From the NCBI RefSeq assembly GCF_014083985.1, contig NZ_CP046907.1:5838501-5902500 (forward strand): a stretch of 64,000 bases of DNA, given 5' to 3'. A program made the translations under genes and the position numbers. Shown piece after piece: positions 24,098-32,520 of this stretch (positions within the stretch are counted from its first letter, which is position 1; every line of letters begins with the position of its first letter). Below the pieces are notes generated by a model. The model had not been told where the DNA came from and ran no database searches. It saw only the letters and a list, made by a program, of their open reading frames with translations. This DNA comes from Streptomyces sp. SCUT-3. Its GTDB lineage: Bacteria; Actinomycetota; Actinomycetes; Streptomycetales; Streptomycetaceae.

Positions 24098-25273
24098 TCA
24101 GGAGGCGCCGTCGCCGGCGGCAGCGGCCGCCGAGGCCTTGCGGGCGATGTTGTCCGCCACCTCCTGCCTCCAGGCCTCCAGCGGGCGGGTGGTGTCCAGC
24201 TCGTACTCGAACCGGTCGGTCATCTGCGGGGTGACGTCGGCGACGTCCACGTAGAACTGCTCGTACCAGCGGCGCAGCTGGTAGACAGGGCCGTCCTCCT
24301 CGCACAGCAGCGGGTTCTCGATCCGGGTCTTGTTCCGCCAGATCTCGATGTCCTGCTCGAAGCCCTTGGCGATGTAGTTGCCCATGCCCTCGGCCTGGCG
24401 GTCGGCGGCCTCGCCCGGCATGTGCTGCGACTTCTTCACCACGATGCCGTACATCAGCACGAACTTGTTCTCGGTGACGGGGTAGTGGCAGTTGATCAGC
24501 ACCGACTCGATGTCCATCGTGTCGTACTTGTAGACCAGGTCGTCGATCATGAACGACGGGCCGTGGTAGGCGGCCATGGACGTGTTGCCCTGCAGCTGCG
24601 GCTCGCCGTCCTCGGCCGGCGGGCGGACGTCCACCCGGGACAGGCCCTCCTGGTACTGGGTGGCGACGTGCCCCTCGAAGACGTTCTTGAAGTACGTCGG
24701 GAAGGAGTAGTGGACGTAGAAGAAGTGCGCCATGTCCACGACGTTGTCGATGATCTCGCGGCAGTTGGTGTCCACCACAACGGAGTTCCAGACCCAGTCG
24801 CTCCACTCGTCGCTCAGGCCGCCCTCGATCCGCGGGATCGCCTGCTCCGGGATCGGCGGGTTGCCCTCCGGGTCGTGCCAGACGAACAGCAGCCCGTCCT
24901 GGTCCAGCGTCGGCCAGGAGCGGGTGCGGGCCCGCGGGGGCACCCGGCGCGAGTAGGGGATGCCCGCGCAGCGGCCGTTGCCCGCCCACCTCCAGTCGTG
25001 GAACGGGCAGGCCACGTTGTTCCCCTTGACGGTGCCCTGGGAGAGGTCGCCGCCCATGTGCCGGCAGTACGCGTCCAGCACGGAGATCTCGCCGTTCTCC
25101 CCCTGGAAGACGACGAGTTTCTGGCCGAAGGCGTGGACGGGGTGCGGCTTCCCGTCCTTGAAGGACTTCGACAGGCCCAGGCAGTGCCAGCCTCGGGCGA
25201 ATCGGGTGGGAACCGTCCCGGCGTCGATGATGCGGACCTCGTCCTGCTCGGACTGAGTGGTGGTCACGGCCAT
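24098..25273 (-). CDS. kshA: 3-ketosteroid 9alpha-hydroxylase oxygenase (KshA)
   Basis: 391-residue Rieske non-haem iron oxygenase. The Rieske cluster pairs CRHMGGDL with CPFHDWRW (C-x-H and C-x2-H), and the catalytic iron site DMAHFFYVHYSFP holds the two His ligands. KshA hydroxylates C9 of 3-ketosteroids; with KstD this breaks ring B. Electrons come from KshB (15084). ATG 25273 follows GGGAG. The minus-strand TAGCGT (25307-25302) sits 38 bp from the centre of the regulon palindrome at 25338, which also serves the divergent HsaA-like gene. Confidence 0.92.
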   Translation of the reverse strand: MAVTTTQSEQDEVRIIDAGTVPTRFARGWHCLGLSKSFKDGKPHPVHAFGQKLVVFQGENGEISVLDAYCRHMGGDLSQGTVKGNNVACPFHDWRWAGNGRCAGIPYSRRVPPRARTRSWPTLDQDGLLFVWHDPEGNPPIPEQAIPRIEGGLSDEWSDWVWNSVVVDTNCREIIDNVVDMAHFFYVHYSFPTYFKNVFEGHVATQYQEGLSRVDVRPPAEDGEPQLQGNTSMAAYHGPSFMIDDLVYKYDTMDIESVLINCHYPVTENKFVLMYGIVVKKSQHMPGEAADRQAEGMGNYIAKGFEQDIEIWRNKTRIENPLLCEEDGPVYQLRRWYEQFYVDVADVTPQMTDRFEYELDTTRPLEAWRQEVADNIARKASAAAAAGDGAS

Positions 25274-25337
25274 CCGCTCCCTTCGTGTCTCGATCGCGCA
25301 CACGCTAGGGCGGGCGCACGCCCCGGCGGCCGGACAG

Positions 25338-25352
25338 TCCCGCTGGCCGGGA
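25338..25352. promoter_or_regulatory. Regulon palindrome, site 5 (shared by kshA and hsaA2)
   Basis: TCCCGCTGGCCGGGA. Its centre (25345) is 38 bp from TAGCGT on the minus strand (first base 25307) and 38 bp from TAGGTT on the plus strand (25383). Both promoters are thus at -50 from one site, a symmetric bidirectional arrangement. Confidence 0.75.
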
Positions 25353-25429
25353 CGCGCGGTGCCGGTGCCGCCGGGGCGCAACTAGGTTCGCGGCCTGCCG
25401 GGACGGAAGAACTGCAAAGGACGGCACGG

Positions 25430-26599
25430 ATGAGCAACCAGGTCTTGGAGTCGGTGCGGGCACTGCTCCCCGCCATCGCCGAGCGGGCGGGACGGACCGA
25501 CGAGTCCGGACGGGTCCCCGACGAGACGGTCCGCGACCTCGCCGCCGCGGGCGTCTTCCGGATGCTCCAGCCCGGGCGCCACGGCGGACTGGAGGGCGAC
25601 CCGGTGGACTTCTTCCGGGTGGTGCGCGAGATCGCCGCGGCCTGCGCCTCCACCGGCTGGGTGGCCTCGGTGCTGGGCGTCCACCCGTGGCACGTGGGCC
25701 TCTTCGACGACCGGGCGCAGACGGAGGTGTGGGGCCGGGACCGGGACACCCGGATCTCCTCCTCCTACGCGCCCGTCGGCCGGCTCGTCCCGGACGGCGA
25801 CGGCGGCCACCGGCTCTCCGGCCGGTGGCGGTTCTCCTCCGGCTGCGAGCACGCCGACTGGGCGCTGCTGGGCGCGCTGGCGGTCGGCGCCGAGGGCCGC
25901 CCGGTGGACTTCCTGACGGTGCTGGTGCCCCGCTCCGACTACCGGATCGAGCAGGTGTGGGACGTGGTCGGGCTGCGCGGCACGGCCAGCAACGACATCG
26001 TCGTCGAGGACGCGGTCGTCCCCGCCCACCGGGTGATGCGCAACTACGAGCAGGCGCAGCTGCGCGGCCCGGGCCAGAAGGCCAACACCGGGCCGCTGTA
26101 CCGGCTGCCGTTCGCCGCGGTGTTCACCCACGCCATCACCGCCCCGCTGATCGGTGCCGCGGCAGGCGCCCACGACCACTACACGGGCGTCATGAGGGAG
26201 CGGGTCCGGCTCAGCCTGGGCGGCGGACGCTTCACCGAGGACCCGTACGCGCAGGTCGCGGTGGCCCGCGCGGCCTGCGAGATCGACGCCGCCGTGCTGC
26301 AGACCGAGCGCAACCTCGCCGAGCTGGCCGAGTGCGCCGCCGCGCGGGGGCCGATCCCCGTCGAACTGAGGCTGCGCACCCGCCGCGACCAGGTCCGCGC
26401 CACCGAGCGGGCCGTCGAGGCCGTCGACCTGCTGTTCAGGACGGCGGGCGGGATGTCGCTGCGCCGCGGCCACCCCCTCGAGCGGGCCTGGCGCGACGTG
26501 CACGCGGGCAGCGTGCACGTGGCCAACGACGTCGAACGGACCCTGGCGATGTACGGCCGCAACGCCTTCGGCGCGACGGTGGAGGACCACCTGGTCTGA
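25430..26599 (+). CDS. HsaA-like flavin-dependent monooxygenase, paralogue
   Basis: 389-residue homologue of HsaA with the same fold and landmarks: VFRMLQPGRHGGLEGDPVDF, CASTGWVASVLGVHPWHV, TGGMSL-type AGGMSLRRGHPLERAWRDVH. It belongs to the group D oxygenases that need reduced flavin from a separate reductase; the only reductase seen here is HsaB. It is divergent from kshA and shares its palindrome. It may hydroxylate a different steroid phenol (for instance one with an altered ring substituent) or be redundant. A long hairpin follows it. Confidence 0.85.
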   Translation: MSNQVLESVRALLPAIAERAGRTDESGRVPDETVRDLAAAGVFRMLQPGRHGGLEGDPVDFFRVVREIAAACASTGWVASVLGVHPWHVGLFDDRAQTEVWGRDRDTRISSSYAPVGRLVPDGDGGHRLSGRWRFSSGCEHADWALLGALAVGAEGRPVDFLTVLVPRSDYRIEQVWDVVGLRGTASNDIVVEDAVVPAHRVMRNYEQAQLRGPGQKANTGPLYRLPFAAVFTHAITAPLIGAAAGAHDHYTGVMRERVRLSLGGGRFTEDPYAQVAVARAACEIDAAVLQTERNLAELAECAAARGPIPVELRLRTRRDQVRATERAVEAVDLLFRTAGGMSLRRGHPLERAWRDVHAGSVHVANDVERTLAMYGRNAFGATVEDHLV

Positions 26600-26625
26600 C
26601 CGCGCGCCGCGGCGCGGACTGCGAC

Positions 26626-26690
26626 GGACGGTGACGGGCGGCGGCCCGCAGCCCCGGGGAGGGGCTGCGGGCCGCCGCCCGTCACCGTCC
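26626..26690. terminator. 30-bp perfect hairpin between convergent genes
   Basis: Arms 26626-26655 and 26661-26690 match over all 30 bases, with loop GGGGA. It separates the HsaA-like gene from the minus-strand KstD gene and can act in both directions. Confidence 0.8.
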
Positions 26691-26703
26691 GGCCCGTCCG
26701 GGC

Positions 26704-28255
26704 TCAGGCGCCCGGTGCGGGGCCGGACGCCAGGTGGCGCACCGCCGGTACGCGAACGCGTCATCATCGCGGTGCCCAGCGGGATGCCCGGCCCCGGGTA
26801 GACGGCGCCGCTGAGCGAGGCACCGGTGTTGCCGGCCGCGTACAGCCCCTCGATCGCGGTGCCGTCCTCGCGCAGCACCCGGGCGTCGGCGTCGGTGCGC
26901 AGCCCGCCCTTGGTGCCCAGGTCGCCCGGGAGGATCCGGGCCGCGTAGTACGGCGGCTGCTCCAGCGGCTGCAGGCAGTGGTTGGGGGTGGTCGCCCGGC
27001 GGTCCGCGAAGTAGCGGTCGTAGGCGTCCTCGCCCCGGTGGAAGGCGCGGTCGGCGCCCTCGGCGGCGAAGCGGTTGAACTCCTCCACCGTCCCGGCCAG
27101 CGCCTGCCCGTCCACGCCGATCAGCTCCGCCAGTTCGGGCACCGTGTCCGCCCGGACCCACGCGCCCGACTCCAGGCAGGCCTGCGGGTCCAGGTCGGGC
27201 ACGCAGACGGCGGGGAGCCGGCCGCCGTACCGGGAGTCGAAGACGAAGTGGGCCGGGACGCGGTTGCCCGGGTCGGCGTTCAGCTCCCTGCCCATCCGGT
27301 CGTAGGGCAGCGACTCGTTGGCGAACCGCCGGCCGTCGGCGCCGACGAACAGGCCGCCGCGCAGGCCGAGCACGAACGACGGCGAGCCGTCCGGCTGCGG
27401 CGACACCGGGCACCACCATGCCTGGTCCATCAGCTCGGTGGCCGCCCCGACCGCCGTCGCGGCCCGGATCGCCCCTCCGGTGTTGCTGCCGTCCGGCGCC
27501 ATCGACCAGTCGGCCGAGCCGGGAACGTTCCGGGCCCGGCGCCCGGCGGCGTCGCGCTCGAAGCCGCCGGCGGCCAGCAGCACGCCGCGCCGCGCCCGCA
27601 CCGCCGGCACGCCGTCGGCCGTCACCGCCCGGACGCCGACCACCCGGCCGCCGTCGACCACCAGTTCCGTCACGTCGGTGCCGGTGCGCACCTCGCCCCG
27701 GCCGGTGCGGTGCAGGGCCAGCAGCAGCCGTCCGATCAGCGCCCGTCCCGCCGACAGGACCGGGCCGTTGCCCTGCCCGGCGCGGTCGAGGTCCACCGGC
27801 GGCCGGACCAGCGCGGCCAGCTCGCCCAGCTGTTCGGCGGGCAGGTCCCGGGCGACGAGGGAGCGCCCCAGGTCCAGGCGCCCGGGGGCGTCGAAGTAGT
27901 CCGGGAACGGCTGCCAGGCGAACTCCACGTCCGGGGTCGACTCCAGCATCTCCACCACGGCGGGCGCGGTGTCGACGAAGGCGTCCTGCCGCTCGGCCGT
28001 GCCCTCGCCGAGCAGCGACCGCAGGTAGGTGCGGGCCAGCTCGGTGGAGTCGGCGACGCCCTCCCGCTCCTGCACCCGGCTGCCGGAGCCAGCAGGCCCC
28101 CGGTAGGAGGAGGTGCCGCCGACCAGGGCGGTCCGCTCCAGCACCACCGTCTCCAGCCCTTCGAGGGCGGCCGTGCAGGCGCCGGTGAGCGCCCCCGCCC
28201 CCGAGCCCACCAGTACGTCGCATTCCGCGTCCCATGTCATCGGGGTCCCGCTCAC
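26704..28255 (-). CDS. 3-ketosteroid dehydrogenase paralogue (frameshifted)
   Basis: KstD-family flavoprotein of about 517 residues once repaired. FAD motif CDVLVGSGAGALTGACTAAL, VVLERTALVGGTSSY, LFVGADGRRFANESLPYDR, and [20 protein letters not shown]. The C-terminal YPGPGIPLGTAM should continue into FAYRAVRHLA, but bases are missing near 26745 and 26757. Near the N-terminus (28083-28103) three bases are lost close together, so the frame recovers but the usual G-ACWLPGS motif is scrambled. GTG 28255 follows AGGAGG. TTGCGT (28297-28292) lies 38 bp from the site-6 palindrome centre. It is probably functional in the real genome, as all losses are in G/C runs. Confidence 0.75.
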
Positions 28256-28327
28256 CGTGCCTCCTGTGTCGTCCGTGGGCGTGCAGGGCAGACGCAACCG
28301 CACGGAGGGGGCCCGGGGCACGTCCGG

Positions 28328-28342
28328 TCCCGCTCACCGGAA
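28328..28342 (-). promoter_or_regulatory. Regulon palindrome, site 6 (kstD paralogue / tetR gap)
   Basis: TCCCGCTCACCGGAA. On the minus strand TTGCGT (one change from TAGCGT) starts 38 bp away, centre at -50. No good -10 is at that distance on the plus strand, so the TetR gene probably uses another promoter (a TATTGT-like box lies near 28408). Confidence 0.6.
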
Positions 28343-28449
28343 GGGGAACTGGCGCCCGGCGGCCCGGAGGCGGTGGGATCACCTCCCGTGCGAACGCCCC
28401 GGGCTGTGTATTGTCGAGGCGTTCCGAACCCCGAGGGAGTGAGGCAGCA

Positions 28450-29088
28450 GTGGCCAGAGTCGCCGAGGGCCGGGCGGCGGCCGAACCCACCTCCGCCGAG
28501 CAACGGGCCCGCTACCTGCGGATCCTGGAGGTGGCGGCGGAACTCGCCTCCGACAAGGGCCTGGAGCGGTCCAGATGCACGAGGTCGCCAAGGGCGCCGG
28601 GTCGCCATCGGGACGCTCTACCGGTACTTCCCCTCCAAGACGCACCTGTTCGTCGGCGTGATGGCCGACCAGATGGAGCGCCTGTCGGAGCGGCTGGCCA
28701 AGCGCCCAGGGCCGACCTGCGGCCCGACGAGGCCGCGTTCGCGGTCCTGCAGAAGTCCACGCACGCCCTGATGCGGCGCCCGGCCCTCGCGATGGCGATG
28801 ATCTCCTCGTCCAACGCGGCCAACGCGGCCACGGTGACCGACGTCGGCCGCATCGACCGCGGGTTCCGCAAGATCCTGCTGGACGCGATGGGCCTGGAGC
28901 ACCCCACCGCCCACGACATCACGCTCCTGCGGCTGCTGCTGCAACTGTGGTACGGGGTACTGCAGTCCAGCCTCAACGGCCGCATCTCCATGCCGGACGC
29001 CGAGTCCGACGTCCGGCTCGCCTGCCGGCTGCTGCTGGCCGGCCTGTCCAACGCGGCACCGGGAAGCCCCCCGCCCGCCCAGGACTGA
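28450..29088 (+). CDS. TetR-family regulator, KstR-like (three frameshifts)
   Basis: Reading on from GTG 28450 needs three restored bases (near 28569, 28600 and 28708) to give a 213-residue protein. The repaired HTH reads VQMHEVAKGAGVAIGTLYRY followed by FPSKTHLF, close to the KstR recognition helix region (VQM...VGTLYRYFPSK). The C-terminal ligand domain (ALAMAMISSSNAANAA; LLLQLWYGVLQSSLNGRI) is intact. KstR proteins repress steroid genes and are released by CoA thioesters of steroid acids. Position inside the steroid locus supports this. All three losses are single bases in G/C runs. As given, the protein would be truncated within the DNA-binding domain. Confidence 0.7.
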   Translation: MARVAEGRAAAEPTSAEQRARYLRILEVAAELASDKGLERSRCTRSPRAPGRHRDALPVLPLQDAPVRRRDGRPDGAPVGAAGQAPRADLRPDEAAFAVLQKSTHALMRRPALAMAMISSSNAANAATVTDVGRIDRGFRKILLDAMGLEHPTAHDITLLRLLLQLWYGVLQSSLNGRISMPDAESDVRLACRLLLAGLSNAAPGSPPPAQD

Positions 29089-29151
29089 CCCGGGCCTCCC
29101 TCGTCCTCCGCGCCCGCCCCCGCCTTCCCCGTCGCCCGCTCCTCCTGTTCC

Positions 29152-29166
29152 TCCCGGTCACCGGGA
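29152..29166 (+). promoter_or_regulatory. Regulon palindrome, site 7 (3alpha-HSD-like gene)
   Basis: TCCCGGTCACCGGGA. TAGCGT begins at 29196, 37 bp from the centre (-49). No -35-like hexamer is visible. It lies 64 bp after the TetR stop and 81 bp before the SDR start. Confidence 0.7.
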
Positions 29167-29246
29167 GCGGGAGCCCCCGCACCCGGGCCCGCGGCTAGCG
29201 TGCCCGGCGACCCGGGCTCCACCGGGCACGTATCGGGAGGAGAACC

Positions 29247-30022
29247 ATGGCACGGCGTGTGGTCGTCACCGGCTCCGCATCCGGCATCGGGAGGGCGGCG
29301 GCAGACATGCTCCGCGCCCGGGGCGACCGGGTCGTCGGAGTGGACCTGAAGGAGGCCGAGGTGTGCGCCGACCTGTCCGCCCCCGAGGGGCGGCGGGCGG
29401 CACTGGAGGCGCTGACCGCGCTGTTCGGCGACGGACTGGACGCGGTGGTCGCCTGCGCCGGGATCGCCGAGCCGGTCCCGAAGGCCGTCGGCGTCAACTA
29501 CTTCGGCGTCACCGAACTGCTCACCGGGCTGCGGCCGCTGCTGGCCCGGGGCACCGATCCGCGAGCCGTGACGGTGGGCTCCATCACCGTCACCCAGCCC
29601 TTCGACGCGGAGCTGGTCGAGGCGTGCCTGGCCGGGGACGAGCCGTCGGCGCTGCGGCTGGCGCAGGGGGCGGTCGAGCGCGGCGAGCAGCGCCGGCTCT
29701 ACCCCTCCTCCAAGAACGCGCTGGTCCGCTGGGTGCGCCGCACCTGCGTGGCGCCGGGCTGGGCCGACGCCGGCATTCCGCTGAACGCGGTCGGCCCCGG
29801 CACCGTCCGCACCCCGATGACCGACTGGATCTTCGCCGACCCCGCGATGAAGGCGGTCATGGACGCGGCGGTGCCGATGCCGCTCAACGGCTACGCCTCG
29901 CCCGAGGCGGTCGCCAAGGCGCTGCTGTGGCTGGCGGCCCGGACAACACCCACGTCACCGGCCAGCTGGTCTACGTGGACGGTGGCGCGGAGGCCGTGCT
30001 GCGCGGCGACGCCGCGCCGTAG
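29247..30022 (+). CDS. 3alpha-hydroxysteroid dehydrogenase-like SDR (frameshifted near end)
   Basis: 258 residues after restoring one base near 29938. N-terminal VVVTGSASGIGRAAADMLRA, then VVACAGIAEPVPKAVGVNYFGVTELL, active-site region LYPSSKNALVRWVRR (Tyr, Lys), and C-terminus with THVTGQLVYVDGG read in the shifted frame. The VNYFG-TEL and Y-x-SKNAL pattern matches the 3alpha-HSD/carbonyl reductase subgroup rather than ordinary SDRs. Such enzymes oxidise 3alpha-hydroxyls, needed for bile-acid-type steroids before KstD can act. GGGAGGAG precedes ATG 29247. A hairpin follows. Confidence 0.7.
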
Positions 30023-30033
30023 CGCCGCCGCGA

Positions 30034-30062
30034 CGGCCCCGGGACCGTCGGTCCCGGGGCCG
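30034..30062 (+). terminator. Hairpin after 3alpha-HSD-like gene
   Basis: 13-bp perfect stem (30034-30046 with 30050-30062, arm CGGCCCCGGGACC) and loop GTC, 12 bases after the stop codon. Confidence 0.65.
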
Positions 30063-30168
30063 ACGGGCGGATGAACCGCGGCGGCGAACCGTAGAGCGAA
30101 AAGGGCAGACCGGGCAGGTTTTCTGCGTTTTGCCCCCGGGGTCGGCCCGGGGTCGGCCCGCCGCTTCC

Positions 30169-31095
30169 TCACACGGTGAGGTTCTGCACGCCGGTGGTGT
30201 CCAGTTCCGCCACGCTGTAGGCCGCGTAGTTGTGGTAGGGGTTGCGGCCCTCGAAGTACGGGGTGAGCTGCTCGTCGAGCTCCGCGGGGGTGAAGACGCC
30301 GTCGGCGGCCTCGAACTTCTTCTCCACGGTGGGGGCGGCCATCAGCGCGACCATGTCGCCGTAGACCACGAACACCTGGCCGTTGATGCCGTCCGCGGCG
30401 GGCGAGGCGAGGTAGGAGACGAAGGCGCCCACCCGCTCCGGGGCCAGGATGTCCAGCCGGCTGCCGGCCGGGTCGTCGCCGAAGACGTGCTCCGTCATCC
30501 CGGTGCGGGCGCGGGGGCAGATGGCGTTGGCCCGCACGCCGTAGCGGCTCAGGCCCTGCGCGGTGGACAGCGTCAGCGCGGTGATGCCGGCCTTGGCCGC
30601 CGCGTAGTTCGGCTGCCCGGGGGCGCCGAAGAGGAACGCCTCCGACGAGGTGTTGACGACCCGGCCGTAGACCGGGCCGCCGGCCGCCTTGGAGGCGGCC
30701 CGCCAGTGCACGGCCGCGGCGCGGGAGACGGCCGCGTGGCCCTTGAGGTGGACCCGCAGGACGTCGTCCCAGGCCTTCTCCGTCAGGTTGAACAGCATCG
30801 TGTCGCGCAGCACGCCCGCGTTGTTGACCACGATGTCCAGGCTGCCGAAGTGCTCCACGGCGGTGCCCACCAGCCGCTCGCCCAGCGACCAGTCGCCGAC
30901 GTCGCCCAGGACGGCGACGGCCTCGCCGCCGGCGCCGCGGATCTCCTCCACGACCTTGTGCGCGGCCTCGCCCATGTCGTTGACGACGACCCGTGCGCCC
31001 GCGGCGGCCAGCGCCAGTGCCTCGGCCCGGCCGAGGCCGCCGCCCGCGCCCGTGACGACGGCGGCCCGCCCCTCCAGGCTGACTGTTCCACCCAT
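30169..31095 (-). CDS. Hsd4A-like short-chain dehydrogenase
   Basis: 308-residue SDR of the multifunctional-enzyme type 2 / 17beta-HSD4 kind. [45 protein letters not shown], Ser in [20 protein letters not shown] with YAAAKAG giving Tyr/Lys. The NNAG-LRD signature is typical for beta-hydroxyacyl-CoA dehydrogenases of this group, such as mycobacterial Hsd4A, which oxidises the 22-hydroxy steroid-CoA in side-chain beta-oxidation. The C-terminal ~60 residues extend past the Rossmann core as in that group. It is divergent from the racemase, sharing a short AT-rich palindromic promoter region. Confidence 0.85.
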   Translation of the reverse strand: MGGTVSLEGRAAVVTGAGGGLGRAEALALAAAGARVVVNDMGEAAHKVVEEIRGAGGEAVAVLGDVGDWSLGERLVGTAVEHFGSLDIVVNNAGVLRDTMLFNLTEKAWDDVLRVHLKGHAAVSRAAAVHWRAASKAAGGPVYGRVVNTSSEAFLFGAPGQPNYAAAKAGITALTLSTAQGLSRYGVRANAICPRARTGMTEHVFGDDPAGSRLDILAPERVGAFVSYLASPAADGINGQVFVVYGDMVALMAAPTVEKKFEAADGVFTPAELDEQLTPYFEGRNPYHNYAAYSVAELDTTGVQNLTV

Positions 31096-31155
31096 GGTTC
31101 GCTCCTGAGATGTCTCGGCGGGGCCTCGGCTGCGGGCACCCGGTGGCCGCGAAAC

Positions 31156-31169
31156 TAGTATGTATTCTA
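31156..31169. promoter_or_regulatory. AT-rich imperfect palindrome between divergent genes
   Basis: TAGTATGTATTCTA. It contains face-to-face -10-like hexamers, TAGTAT on the plus strand (31156-31161) and TAGAAT on the minus strand (31169-31164). It weakly resembles the KstR consensus TAGAAC-N2-GTTCTA. It may be overlapping promoters, a TetR-type operator, or both. Confidence 0.5.
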
Positions 31170-31217
31170 ATTTTGAGCAAGGGTCGACCCGGCCCGACGC
31201 ATCGTGGAGGTGGAGCC

Positions 31218-32375
31218 GTGGGACCACTGGCAGGACTGGCCGTCGTCGAGATGGCGGGCATCGGACCGGGGCCGTTCGCGGGGATGGTGCTCGCCGACCT
31301 CGGCGCCGACGTGGTGCGGATCGACCGGCTGACCCCCGGGTGGGGCGGCACGCCGGACCCGGCCGCCGTCCGCGCCGACGTGGTCTCCCGGGGCCGCCGC
31401 TCGGTGGCCGTGAACCTCAAGGCGCCGGAGGGGGTCGAGCTGGTCCTGGACCTGCTGGCCGGCGCGGACGCCCTGATCGAGGGCTACCGGCCCGGAGTCA
31501 TGGAGCGGCTGGGACTCGGCCCCGACGTCTGCCTGGAGCGCAACCCCCGCCTGGTGTACGGCCGGATGACCGGCTGGGGGCAGGACGGGCCGCTCGCGGA
31601 CCGGGCCGGGCACGACATCAACTACATCTCGCTGTCCGGTGCGCTCGGCTCCGTCGGCCGCGCGGGGGAGCCGCCCGTCCCCCCGCTGAACCTGGTCGGC
31701 GACTACGGCGGCGGCGGGCTGCTGCTGGCCTGCGGCATGGTGGCGGCGCTGCTCTCCGTCGCCCGCGGCGGCACCGGGCAGGTGGTCGACGCGGCGATGA
31801 CCGACGGCTCGGCGCTGCTCATGGCGCAGTTCTACGGCATGCGCGCGGCGGGCCTGTGGGGCGGCGAGCGGGGGACCAACCTGCTGGACACCGGGGCTCC
31901 CTTCTACGACGTCTACGCCACCGCCGACGGCGGCCACGTCTCGGTCGGCCCGATCGAGCCCGCGTTCTTCGCCGAACTGCTGGACCGGCTGGGCGCGGAC
32001 GGCACGGACGGCGAGGCCGCCGCCGGACAGTACGACCCGGCCGCCTGGCCGGCGCTGCGCGAGCGGCTGCGGGCCGCCTTCGCGACCCGCACCCGCGACG
32101 AGTGGGAGGAGGTCTTCGCCGGGAGCGACGCCTGCGTGGCACCGGTGCTGTCGATGGAGGAGGCGCCCGGGCATCCGCACAACGCGGCCCGGGGGACCTT
32201 CGTCACCCGCGACGGCGTCGTGCAGCCCGCCCCGGCCCCGCGCTTCTCCGCCACGCCCGCCGAGGTGCGGCTCCCCCCGCCGGTCGTCGGCCGGCACACC
32301 GACGAGGTGCTGGCCGGTGCCGGTGTCACCCCCGACCGGCTGGCAGCCCTCCGGGAGTCAGGGGTCGTCGGCTGA
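31218..32375 (+). CDS. Alpha-methylacyl-CoA racemase (CoA-transferase family III)
   Basis: 385-residue CaiB/BaiF-type protein. [20 protein letters not shown] and VVRIDR at the N-terminus, [20 protein letters not shown], and [18 protein letters not shown] with the Asp of the active site are diagnostic of AMACR/Mcr rather than general CoA transferases. It epimerises 2-methyl-branched acyl-CoA esters, for example 25R to 25S steroid side chains, so that the stereospecific dehydrogenase can act. GTG 31218 follows GGAGGTGGAG. It lies upstream of the FadD19-like ligase on the same strand. Confidence 0.88.
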   Translation: MGPLAGLAVVEMAGIGPGPFAGMVLADLGADVVRIDRLTPGWGGTPDPAAVRADVVSRGRRSVAVNLKAPEGVELVLDLLAGADALIEGYRPGVMERLGLGPDVCLERNPRLVYGRMTGWGQDGPLADRAGHDINYISLSGALGSVGRAGEPPVPPLNLVGDYGGGGLLLACGMVAALLSVARGGTGQVVDAAMTDGSALLMAQFYGMRAAGLWGGERGTNLLDTGAPFYDVYATADGGHVSVGPIEPAFFAELLDRLGADGTDGEAAAGQYDPAAWPALRERLRAAFATRTRDEWEEVFAGSDACVAPVLSMEEAPGHPHNAARGTFVTRDGVVQPAPAPRFSATPAEVRLPPPVVGRHTDEVLAGAGVTPDRLAALRESGVVG

Positions 32376-32395
32376 AGCCGCGCCCTCCCGGGCGC

Positions 32396-32410
32396 TCCCG
32401 GCCAGTGGGA
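32396..32410 (+). promoter_or_regulatory. Regulon palindrome, site 8 (FadD19-like gene)
   Basis: TCCCGGCCAGTGGGA, 21 bp after the racemase stop. TAATTT begins at 32441, 38 bp from the centre (-50). Unusually for this set a -35-like TTGTGC (32418-32423) with a 17-bp spacer is also present. Confidence 0.65.
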
Positions 32411-32520
32411 CGAAGCCTTGTGCGGCGCGGGAACGCCCTCTAATTTTCGAGCCCCGACATGAAGCCCTGCGCGGCCCCGCGCCACCTTCCGGCCGCGTCA
32501 CCCTTTTGAAGGGCCCCACC

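Noticed and set aside
31156-31169. Firm assignment as a KstR operator
   Set aside because: Only the outer TAG/CTA positions and part of the centre agree with the known consensus; the AAC/GTT core differs.
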